A DNA stretch of 6,007 nucleotides, taken from contig JAJRTM010000541.1 of NCBI GenBank assembly GCA_024278285.1, forward strand, positions 1 through 6,007, read 5' to 3'. The notes under the pieces were generated by a model, which saw only the letters and a program-made list of their open reading frames with translations, did not search any database and was not told the DNA's origin. Made by a program: the position numbers and the translations under genes. Positions 1 to 5,117 of the stretch are shown here, piece by piece. Source of the stretch: Planctomycetota bacterium (GTDB lineage Bacteria; Planctomycetota; Planctomycetia; Planctomycetales; Planctomycetaceae). Position 1 is the stretch's first letter. Every line of letters begins with the position of its first letter.

Positions 1-896
1 AGATATTCAAGGATACGATGTTTGAGTGGCTCAATACTCTCATCGTCAATGGTTTCATTCTCAGGAACACCGTTCCATTTTGTCTCTTCCTGAACGATAT
101 CTGGTTCAACAAATCCAAAGAGACCTGTTTCAAAATGCTTGAGTATCTCTTTGCGGGCATGTTGTTGTGTCTCATTCCCTTCACCATCGATTGACTTTTG
201 AAAGAATTGTTTTGCTCTGCTCTCAAATTGATCAATGCAGACATCTCGTGATCCATAAACATCCCAGCCGGAATGATAACCTTCACAATTTCCACACCAG
301 TAAGAAAGCGAAGTACGGATGGCCCATCTTCCATCTGGTAGTGGAGCGACTTCATATTCTGCGGTTGCTTGTCCGTCACTTGCTTGCAGCTTTCGCAAGC
401 CTTCACTGTTTTTGTAAGCAGGATCACGAACAGTTTTGATCCATTGTTCATGATCGTCATTTCGCTCTTGTGTATTGTGGGCAAGTAAACTTGTAACTGA
501 TTTTGTTTTTTCAATCTCTTCTGTTTTTTCTACTTCAGCATTCCCAAGTTCCTCTTCCTGTGGAACCAACTCGGGATCTTTTCGGCTTTCTGGTTGATCG
601 AGTTCAACAGGCAGTGTGGTCGGTACTCTGTTTTTACTCGCTTCGTGACTTCCCACACTCTCTGTCACAATTTCGAGCCGATTCTGCCAATCGGTTGCAC
701 TGGGATCGAGAGCCATCTTTTTTAGAATGGGGTGTTGTAATTTGTATTCTGGTGTGGGATATCCATTGTGCAAAGCCCAGCGAAAATCTTCTCGGATTTC
801 ATCCAGTACACACCGCAGAACGTGTACTTCTTGCGATAACTCATCGACAGAATATTGTAATTCTGTGATCAATTCGCCGGCGTTGGTTTCAGTCAT
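1..896 (-). CDS. Unrecognised protein, C-terminus cut off by window edge
   Basis: An uninterrupted minus-strand frame runs from an ATG at 896-894 to the left edge, giving 298 codons with no stop, so the gene continues outside the window. I do not recognise the family. Residues about 8-40 are heptad-like (repeated L, V and I among E, D and Q) and probably form a helix or short coiled coil. Residues about 96-135 are a low-complexity, Glu/Lys/Pro-rich and probably disordered linker. Residues about 180-262 look like a folded domain, rich in aromatics, with a Cys-Gly-Asn-Cys motif at 201-204 in a Trp/Tyr/Gly context that could hold a metal, although only one CxxC pair is visible. There is no signal peptide or membrane segment, so it is probably cytoplasmic. 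The start is the first ATG of the frame; no good ribosome binding site precedes it. It is divergent from the gene at 964. Being coding is well supported by the long open frame and sensible composition; the function is unknown. Confidence 0.8.
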   Translation of the reverse strand, partial: MTETNAGELITELQYSVDELSQEVHVLRCVLDEIREDFRWALHNGYPTPEYKLQHPILKKMALDPSATDWQNRLEIVTESVGSHEASKNRVPTTLPVELDQPESRKDPELVPQEEELGNAEVEKTEEIEKTKSVTSLLAHNTQERNDDHEQWIKTVRDPAYKNSEGLRKLQASDGQATAEYEVAPLPDGRWAIRTSLSYWCGNCEGYHSGWDVYGSRDVCIDQFESRAKQFFQKSIDGEGNETQQHARKEILKHFETGLFGFVEPDIVQEETKWNGVPENETIDDESIEPLKHRILEY

Positions 897-963
897 CTTT
901 TCAGGCACAGGAGAGGTAGAGTGCCAGAGAGAATAGTGCGGCGCAAGCAAGAATTTTATTCTT
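897..963. promoter_or_regulatory. Divergent intergenic region, presumed promoter(s)
   Basis: These 67 bases separate two genes transcribed away from each other, so promoters for one or both must lie here or inside the flanking genes. I see no convincing -35/-10 pair on either strand. The right end is AT-rich and contains a perfect inverted repeat reaching into the start codon of the plus-strand gene. A second, weaker dyad lies at 904-925. Neither gene has a clear Shine-Dalgarno sequence. The role is inferred from position only. Confidence 0.4.
904..925. repeat. 5-bp inverted repeat with 12-base spacer
   Basis: GGCAC at 904-908 is matched by GTGCC at 921-925. It lies just upstream of the minus-strand start at 896. 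With arms this short it could be chance; an operator half-site pair is possible because it sits in a divergent promoter region. Confidence 0.3.
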
Positions 964-964
964 G
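948..964. repeat. Perfect 7-bp inverted repeat at the start codon, possible operator
   Basis: CAAGAAT at 948-954 and ATTCTTG at 958-964 are exact reverse complements separated by TTT. The last G is the first base of the GTG start of the plus-strand gene. A protein bound here would block initiation of that gene and could also affect the divergent gene. No protein is shown to bind it; the operator role is inferred from symmetry and position. Confidence 0.4.
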
Positions 965-1596
965 TGATACACTGGTTCCCTTTGCGAACATTACGACTTC
1001 CCGACGAAACTGATATCGAATTTCGTCGACGTGCTGACCAAGCTGGGCAGTATGCCCGGATTCTGGTTGAGGCCTGCTTATCCAACGAATGCGTACAAGA
1101 ATACGCTGCTGATTCGGAACTCCCTTTGTTCACGATTGGGGATTTACAAAATCATCCCATCGTACGGATTGAATATGAACAGGCTATCGCCATCGGCGGC
1201 ATTGGCGAAACGCTGCGAGCTACAAAATCAAAACATTGGGGCGAAGGACCATCTATCCTGCCGTTACAGCAGGAGGACTGGTTTTATCCGGAACGCATCA
1301 CCTACATCTACCGACCAAACAGTCTTTATAACCAGCGTTTTGAGCAACGTAAACGAATGAAAGAACTCCTTGGTAAAAAGCATCGTCCCCTGGTTGAAAC
1401 CGCCAAACGAAGTACCAAGAAAATCTTTCTGGAATATCTGACGGAACAACAAGCCAAAGCGATTCAGAGAATTCTGGATATTGAACCAGGTATCTTCTGG
1501 CGAATGGCAAAGGGACGTGCGTTTCATCCACTGCCACCTCGCGAAATACAGCTTGAATTACCGTTTGCGGATAATTATGTTGATGAAAATTACTGA
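964..1596 (+). CDS. Unrecognised 210-residue protein with C-terminal QLELPF motif
   Basis: This is a complete frame from GTG at 964 to TGA at 1594-1596. An in-frame stop at 934-936 and the lack of any other start codon after it make this GTG the only reasonable start; no clear ribosome binding site is seen. I do not recognise the family. The protein is soluble-looking and charged, with no signal peptide or membrane segment. Residues about 15-45 and 125-175 look mainly helical, and the second stretch is very basic (many Lys/Arg), consistent with nucleic-acid contact. A Trp/Tyr-rich segment (about 105-122) separates them. Residues 196-201, QLELPF, fit the bacterial sliding-clamp binding consensus (QL-x-L-x-F/L) and lie in an exposed-looking tail nine residues from the end. 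This hints at a replication or repair link, but short motifs arise by chance. The 3' end overlaps the convergent toxin gene by 7 bases. Confidence 0.8.
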   Translation: MIHWFPLRTLRLPDETDIEFRRRADQAGQYARILVEACLSNECVQEYAADSELPLFTIGDLQNHPIVRIEYEQAIAIGGIGETLRATKSKHWGEGPSILPLQQEDWFYPERITYIYRPNSLYNQRFEQRKRMKELLGKKHRPLVETAKRSTKKIFLEYLTEQQAKAIQRILDIEPGIFWRMAKGRAFHPLPPREIQLELPFADNYVDENY

Positions 1597-1934
1597 AGGT
1601 CATCTGGATTCACATCTTCAGGAGTGATGCGATCCTGAGCAAGATGACGAATTGTGAGTACCAATACAACATTTGGCTCTACAATTGTGAAAACCGCACG
1701 ATGCGTTGCCCGAGAAGAAAGACCAAAGTTGAGTTGACGAATTTCAAACGGAAATCCCATGTCCTCCTCAGCAATTGACCATTTGTGTGGATTATTGGCA
1801 AGCCCTTTAATTTTTGTATCAAAGCCTATAAACCAGCGAGCGGCTTGTATCGGTTCACGATTTTCAGCCCACCATTCTGCCGATGCTTGGAGCTCGGCGG
1901 TTGCTTGAGTTGAAATGACGACTTGAAACGTCAT
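1590..1934 (-). CDS. RelE/ParE-family toxin of a type II toxin-antitoxin pair
   Basis: This 114-residue protein has the size and layout of the RelE/ParE fold. It has an opening strand (VVIS, 5-8) and two helices (about 11-25 and 28-46), with a Glu-Trp-Trp and a later Ala-Ala-Arg-Trp. A loop follows with Asn-Asn-Pro-x-Lys-Trp (47-52). Three strands then end in the family-typical His-Arg-Ala-Val-Phe-Thr-Ile (78-84) and Val-Leu-Thr-Ile-Arg-His-Leu-Ala-Gln-Asp (92-101). RelE members cut mRNA on the ribosome and ParE members poison gyrase; sequence alone does not tell which applies. Arg66, Arg79 and Arg96 are candidate functional basic residues. The ATG start overlaps the antitoxin stop as ATGA, implying translational coupling. 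Its TAA stop overlaps the stop region of the convergent gene. The short Asp/Pro-rich tail after residue 104 is probably unstructured. Confidence 0.85.
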   Translation of the reverse strand: MTFQVVISTQATAELQASAEWWAENREPIQAARWFIGFDTKIKGLANNPHKWSIAEEDMGFPFEIRQLNFGLSSRATHRAVFTIVEPNVVLVLTIRHLAQDRITPEDVNPDDLQ

Positions 1935-2209
1935 GCATCACCCAGAGGAAGATCATATTTCTCTTGGAGGTAAGTATGCAGGCGACGGCTAACCTCTTCA
2001 TAAGGGACAACGCGACCCGCTTCCATGTCGTCAATCCCCGCTTGAATCGCTGCACGGTCTTCCTGTCGCCGCAATGCGTCCATGGCACGTTGATGCAAAT
2101 CGGCATCGGTCAGGAAATAGATTTTTTGCGTTTGAGCATCTTCGACCAGAACCCCTTCCGGTTCCTGAGTGAGTGCTTGACGTTGTTCATCGGATAATGA
2201 TGTTTTCAT
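1931..2209 (-). CDS. Antitoxin partner of the RelE/ParE-type toxin
   Basis: This 92-residue acidic protein is encoded directly before the toxin with a 4-base overlap, the classical antitoxin-first order. Residues about 18-38 (EGVLVEDAQTQKIYFLTDAD) resemble the strand-strand-helix part of Phd/YefM-like antitoxins, where a ligand-like 'xxVxVxDxxTxxxYxLxxAD' pattern is common. Residues about 50-76 (Ala-Ile-Gln-Ala-Gly-Ile-Asp-Asp, then Glu-Ala-Gly-Arg-Val-Val-Pro-Tyr-Glu-Glu-Val) resemble the toxin-wrapping C-terminal helix of ParD-type antitoxins. The subfamily assignment is uncertain, but the role from context is strong. Antitoxins of this kind normally bind the toxin and repress their own promoter. 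The start is ATG at 2209-2207, preceded by GAGGT at 2225-2221, an 11-base spacing that is long but usable. It lies only 27 bases after the preceding gene. Confidence 0.8.
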   Translation of the reverse strand: MKTSLSDEQRQALTQEPEGVLVEDAQTQKIYFLTDADLHQRAMDALRRQEDRAAIQAGIDDMEAGRVVPYEEVSRRLHTYLQEKYDLPLGDA

Positions 2210-2244
2210 GACGGTATTCTACCTCAAACTGGTCATTCAGTCCA
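2210..2244 (-). promoter_or_regulatory. Possible sigma70-type promoter for the toxin-antitoxin pair
   Basis: Reading the minus strand, TGGACT (2244-2239, 4 of 6 to TTGACA) is followed after 17 bases by TAGAAT (2221-2216, 5 of 6 to TATAAT). The -10 hexamer ends 6 bases before the antitoxin ATG, so a transcript would start at or next to the start codon and be nearly leaderless. The -35 overlaps the stop codon of the preceding gene. An alternative is that the pair is only read from the upstream operon, using the GAGGT at 2225-2221 as ribosome binding site. Confidence 0.3.
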
Positions 2245-2494
2245 TACTTTTCTGATCTTCACTGGAAAAATCAGATTCATTTTGAGGAGACCATTTCCAC
2301 CAGAACGAGTTTTTGCCATTGATCCAATTCCCCCTGTTGTACTTCTTCAACCAGCAATTGACATAAAAGGGATCGAGCTTGAGAAACCAGGCAATGTCGG
2401 CGTAATGAACTTCTTCGCCCTTGGCTGATGACAAAAAATCATCAATCAACTGATTGCGTTCATCAACACCGAGAATGATGGAACTGCATTTCAT
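2237..2494 (-). CDS. Small probable winged-helix protein downstream of the conjugative ATPase
   Basis: With the ATG at 2494-2492 the product is 85 residues. I do not recognise a named family. The core reads as a compact winged helix: a helix (Arg-Asn-Gln-Leu-Ile-Asp-Asp-Phe-Leu), a second helix (HYADIAWFLKL), a turn with Asp-Pro-Phe, and a recognition-like helix (YVNCWLKKYNRG). A Trp-Ile-Asn-Gly-Lys-Asn-Ser-Phe-Trp-Trp-Lys-Trp hairpin follows as the wing. The tail is acidic and Ser-rich. The frame stays open to a TTG at 2554 that would overlap the ATPase gene by 26 bases. That TTG has no ribosome binding site and its extra residues look like read-through sequence, so I prefer the ATG, leaving a 34-base gap after the ATPase stop. 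Same-strand position between the ATPase and the antitoxin suggests co-transcription. It could be a regulator or an accessory DNA-binding protein for transfer; this is inferred from fold and context. Confidence 0.65.
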   Translation of the reverse strand: MKCSSIILGVDERNQLIDDFLSSAKGEEVHYADIAWFLKLDPFYVNCWLKKYNRGNWINGKNSFWWKWSPQNESDFSSEDQKSMD

Positions 2495-2528
2495 CAGTTT
2501 GAAAGAATGCCAGCAAATTGGTAACCGG

Positions 2529-4871
2529 TCAAACCGAACTGAAAGAAAGGGCAATCTGTTTTTGGATTGCTTCAGCCGGTTGAGAATATCGACGACGAGA
2601 TTGTTCTCTCACAAACTCAGAACGGTCAACAATGTTTGGTTCGGGCTTAATCGTCTCCATGGTAAACGCAGGGCGGGACATGCCATCGATCATTAGGCGA
2701 ATGCAGGCTCGATACTTTGGCAACGCGATTAAATCTGCTGGCGTGACGTTGCCGGTCAGTTGTTCCGCAAGAAGAGTTGCGTCATTCGGACCCACTGCAA
2801 AAACGAGCAGGCTGCCGATGTTGCCGAAGACTGCCTGTAATGTTTCTTGTTCCACTTGATCGAGAAATTGAGTTGCTAGGCACAAGCCGAGTTTGTATTT
2901 ACGGGCTTCCGAAAGAAACGAACTAAAGCTGGAAGTCGCCACATTCTGGAATTCATCGACGTAAAGATAAAACGGCCTGCGATCCTGCTCTGGAATCATA
3001 GCTCGTGTCATTGTCGCCAATTGCAATTGTGTGACAAACAGCGAACCAAGAAAAGACGACGTTCGTTCCCCGAGCTTTCCTTTGGAGAGATTGATAATGA
3101 TAATCTTGCCGCTATCCATTGCAACTCTAAAATCAATTCGACTCTTCGGTTGTGAGACCATGTTGCGGATCACGGAATTGGTCAGCAGTTGCCGTAATTT
3201 GTTCTCAACCGATGCAAACGGGTCTTCTCCTTTGAGGGAACGGAGTTTCGGAAACGTGGTCTTCCACCAGTTACAAACGACAGGATCATCAACGCGGGCT
3301 AAAACATCTCTGCGAAAAGCATCATCAACATCAAACATCCGCAGCATGTCAAGAACCGTACAATCCCCTGCCTGCATCAGTGCAAGAACGGTGTTCCACA
3401 GAATATCCTCCAGACGCGGCGTGTGCGTTCCCGTGCCGAAGACTTTGCGGAATGTACTGACCACTCCATCACAAGCGACATCAACCATTTTGGGATCGAC
3501 ATCAAGCGGATTGAAACCGACCGGATACGCCAAGTCACTCGGGTCAATCAAAATTACATCGTTCGTGCGATGACTCGGAACCGATGCGAGCACTGCATCT
3601 GCCAGATCGCCGTGAGGATCAACAATCGCCAGTCCATCACCCGATTGCATGTCAGACAGAATCGCGTTCTGCATCACGGTTGATTTACCGTTTCCAGTTT
3701 TGCCCACGATGAACAGATGCCGAAACCGATCTTCTGCCCGAATTCCGAATCGCTCATCCCTATCCTGAAATGAAACTCGCCCGAGTTCACAAATCCCGGA
3801 ACCGGATTCCAAGGATTCCCTTTTCTTGAGGGGTAATTCCACGGGCGGTTCCAACCGCCTTGAATGCGTTGCTTGAAGTGAAACATCGCGGACTGAACTG
3901 GTCGGCAAATGCCACAATGTGGAAAGTTCTTCGTCTGAAAGTAAAGAACCTCGTTGCTTTCGCTTTGTATCGTTCTTTGATCTGGGTGAAGACTGAAATA
4001 ATCCCAATCGTGGTTCCGTAAATTTATTAAGGATCGCTGCCATCTCCTGCAATTTGTGAACCGCATTCTGTTTTTGTCCAGTCGGTGCATAAACAATCAA
4101 TCTTAATTGCACCTCAAACAGATGTTGTCCCAGCTTGACTGATGCAGCTTGTAAATCCTTTTCGTTATCGTGCATACGTGAGGAGGTTTTGTTGAGTTCT
4201 TCGTCTGACGTGATCCGTTCTTCCCGTTTACTGGCAAAGAATTGTGAGAATAGACCAGCCAAGATTCGCTGCCAATGTTTCGAGCTACAAATGAAAAAAG
4301 CGTACTGACGGGCAAAGCTGCGATATTTCCGAAAGAATGGACGAGCCAACTGCTCGACGGAAGTTTGTGAATACCGAATTCTTCGAGCATTGGCAGGAAA
4401 AACTGTCAGTTCAATCATCGCTTGCACATTGTCGGCACCAGGAGCAACCGCTTGTAGCACACCACCAATCGGATCATCGACTTCGTTATGAATGACATCT
4501 TCAAACTGTTGATACCGCAATATCGGAAACAGGTCAGGCCGCAAATGCAAATTCATGGACCATATTTCATATCCTGCCGGGCAATCGAGTGAATTATCTT
4601 CCAGCAATTCAACCGTGCAATCAGGATACTTCGCATGAAATTGACCCTGAATCAATCGATGTAGCAATCCGGGAAATCGGCAATACAATCCAACTTGTTG
4701 TTCATGCCGACCGATGAGAAATGAAACCGGATATTTTCTGGATGACGCATGATGGATCGCAGCCAGAATCGACCGCATGTGCCGTGGTCCGCGTTCGTTG
4801 GTCGGTGTATCACTTATTGATATCAGCATAGGAAAAAGAGCGTACCGCAGCAGTCGGAAATTGTCTGCCAA
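2529..4871 (-). CDS. VirD4/TraG-like DNA-transfer ATPase (type IV secretion coupling-protein type)
   Basis: This 780-residue protein has an N-terminal domain of about 300 residues and a C-terminal FtsK/HerA/VirD4 motor. Walker A is GKTGNGKST at 390-398. The strand GLAIVDPHGDLAD (413-425) follows in the usual place. Walker B is FYLYVDEF at 634-641 (Asp639, Glu640), and LATQFLDQ at 665-672 is the sensor-like motif with Gln668. The N-terminal part (Asn-Glu-Arg-Gly-Pro near 25-29, then FHAKYPD at 78-84) resembles the domain preceding the motor in 'type IV secretory system conjugative DNA transfer' proteins of Planctomycetota and candidate-phyla bacteria (I believe DUF8128; from memory). Such proteins hydrolyse ATP to move DNA or deliver it to a transfer channel. 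No clear transmembrane helix is seen, unlike classical VirD4; the nearest hydrophobic stretch is about 189-212. The TTG at 4871 is the first possible start after an in-frame stop at 4889-4887; the ATG at 4829 (residue 15) is a good alternative. Confidence 0.85.
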   Translation of the reverse strand: MADNFRLLRYALFPMLISISDTPTNERGPRHMRSILAAIHHASSRKYPVSFLIGRHEQQVGLYCRFPGLLHRLIQGQFHAKYPDCTVELLEDNSLDCPAGYEIWSMNLHLRPDLFPILRYQQFEDVIHNEVDDPIGGVLQAVAPGADNVQAMIELTVFPANARRIRYSQTSVEQLARPFFRKYRSFARQYAFFICSSKHWQRILAGLFSQFFASKREERITSDEELNKTSSRMHDNEKDLQAASVKLGQHLFEVQLRLIVYAPTGQKQNAVHKLQEMAAILNKFTEPRLGLFQSSPRSKNDTKRKQRGSLLSDEELSTLWHLPTSSVRDVSLQATHSRRLEPPVELPLKKRESLESGSGICELGRVSFQDRDERFGIRAEDRFRHLFIVGKTGNGKSTVMQNAILSDMQSGDGLAIVDPHGDLADAVLASVPSHRTNDVILIDPSDLAYPVGFNPLDVDPKMVDVACDGVVSTFRKVFGTGTHTPRLEDILWNTVLALMQAGDCTVLDMLRMFDVDDAFRRDVLARVDDPVVCNWWKTTFPKLRSLKGEDPFASVENKLRQLLTNSVIRNMVSQPKSRIDFRVAMDSGKIIIINLSKGKLGERTSSFLGSLFVTQLQLATMTRAMIPEQDRRPFYLYVDEFQNVATSSFSSFLSEARKYKLGLCLATQFLDQVEQETLQAVFGNIGSLLVFAVGPNDATLLAEQLTGNVTPADLIALPKYRACIRLMIDGMSRPAFTMETIKPEPNIVDRSEFVREQSRRRYSQPAEAIQKQIALSFSSV

Positions 4872-4886
4872 GTAGAATAGACTTGC

Positions 4887-4979
4887 TTACCTCTTGAACG
4901 GATCTGAACAAAGAGGCGAGTGTAAAACAAATTCGCCATGCGACCACAAAGAACCCGCGTTTGAACTTGCATGTTTCAT
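4887..4979 (-). CDS. Possible 30-codon leader ORF in phase with the ATPase gene
   Basis: An ATG at 4979-4977 opens a 30-codon frame ending in TAA at 4889-4887, six codons before the ATPase TTG and in the same phase. The last two codons read AAGAGG (4895-4890), a Shine-Dalgarno-like string touching the stop. Ribosomes ending here could help initiation downstream, although the distance to the TTG (18 bases after the stop-adjacent G) is long. The product has no recognisable domain. A frame of this length arises easily by chance, and no ribosome binding site is seen before its ATG. Alternatives are an interrupted N-terminus of the ATPase or no function. Confidence 0.2.
   Translation of the reverse strand: MKHASSNAGSLWSHGEFVLHSPLCSDPFKR
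4915..4937. repeat. Inverted repeat, 7-bp stem with one wobble
   Basis: GGCGAGT at 4915-4921 pairs with ATTCGCC at 4931-4937 (one G-T pair) around a 9-base A-rich loop. It lies about 45 bases upstream of the ATPase start, in the leader of that gene. Confidence 0.35.
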
Positions 4980-5022
4980 TCACGGGTTTTCTTCGTCCCG
5001 TCGTGGCTTGAAGTCTGCTCGG

Positions 5023-5040
5023 GGGTGACTAACCAGTCCC
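5023..5040. repeat. Hairpin with GACT/AGTC core and bulge
   Basis: GACT at 5027-5030 and AGTC at 5035-5038 pair around AACC. The stem is extended by two G-C pairs past a bulged T at 5026. The compact four-base loop makes this one of the better hairpins of the gap. Confidence 0.35.
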
Positions 5041-5060
5041 AAAGGAGTGGTGAGATTTAA

Positions 5061-5070
5061 TTTACGTAAA
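5061..5070. repeat. Perfect 10-bp palindrome TTTACGTAAA
   Basis: A gapless palindrome inside an AT-rich stretch (about 5052-5070) between the Replic_Relax gene and the ATPase gene. It resembles the kind of site bound by a dimeric regulator, or an AT-rich element near a promoter or transfer origin. The symmetry does not extend beyond ten bases. Confidence 0.35.
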
Positions 5071-5092
5071 CTCTGCACCATCGGAGCAACAA

Positions 5093-5106
5093 GCCTGCCA
5101 ACAGGC
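5093..5106. repeat. 5-bp GC-rich hairpin just after the Replic_Relax stop
   Basis: GCCTG at 5093-5097 pairs with CAGGC at 5102-5106 around CCAA, 12 bases past the stop codon of the minus-strand gene. On that strand the hairpin is followed by TTGTTGC rather than a clean T-run, so it is at best a weak terminator; an mRNA 3'-end stabiliser or attenuator is equally possible. Confidence 0.35.
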
Positions 5107-5117
5107 GAGGCAAGGTA

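Larger units (their letters stand above)
4872..5117. other. Non-coding gap with a cluster of inverted repeats
   Basis: These 246 bases lie between the Replic_Relax gene and the ATPase gene, both on the minus strand. No convincing gene fills the gap, apart from a weak 30-codon frame at 4887-4979. It contains at least five dyads: 4915-4937, 4952-4988 (AACCCG/CGGGTT with a long loop), 5023-5040, the 10-bp palindrome TTTACGTAAA at 5061-5070, and 5093-5106. On the minus strand I see no hairpin followed by a T-run that would qualify as an intrinsic terminator. The clustering beside DNA-mobilisation genes could mark a transfer origin, a structured mRNA leader or protein-binding sites; none is proven. 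Confidence 0.4.

Noticed and set aside
167..868. Plus-strand open frames at 167-439 and 503-868
   Set aside because: They lie opposite the long minus-strand frame from 896 to base 1. Their composition is His/Leu/Cys-rich and shows no domain, as expected of antisense shadows.
2495..2554. TTG at 2554 as start of the winged-helix gene
   Set aside because: It would overlap the ATPase gene by 26 bases, has no ribosome binding site and adds 20 residues that do not look like part of the fold; the ATG at 2494 is preferred.
2529..2560. Clamp-binding-like QIALSF at the ATPase C-terminus
   Set aside because: It fits the loose QxxLxF pattern but lacks the preferred second-position Leu and is more likely part of the C-terminal helix; too short to claim.
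3031..3573. 180-codon plus-strand frame opposite the ATPase gene
   Set aside because: It is Ser/Arg-rich without domain features and lies entirely within the well-supported motor domain on the other strand.
4952..4990. AACCCG/CGGGTT stem followed by TTTT as a plus-strand terminator
   Set aside because: The loop is 25 bases and no plus-strand gene leads into it, so an intrinsic terminator role is unlikely.
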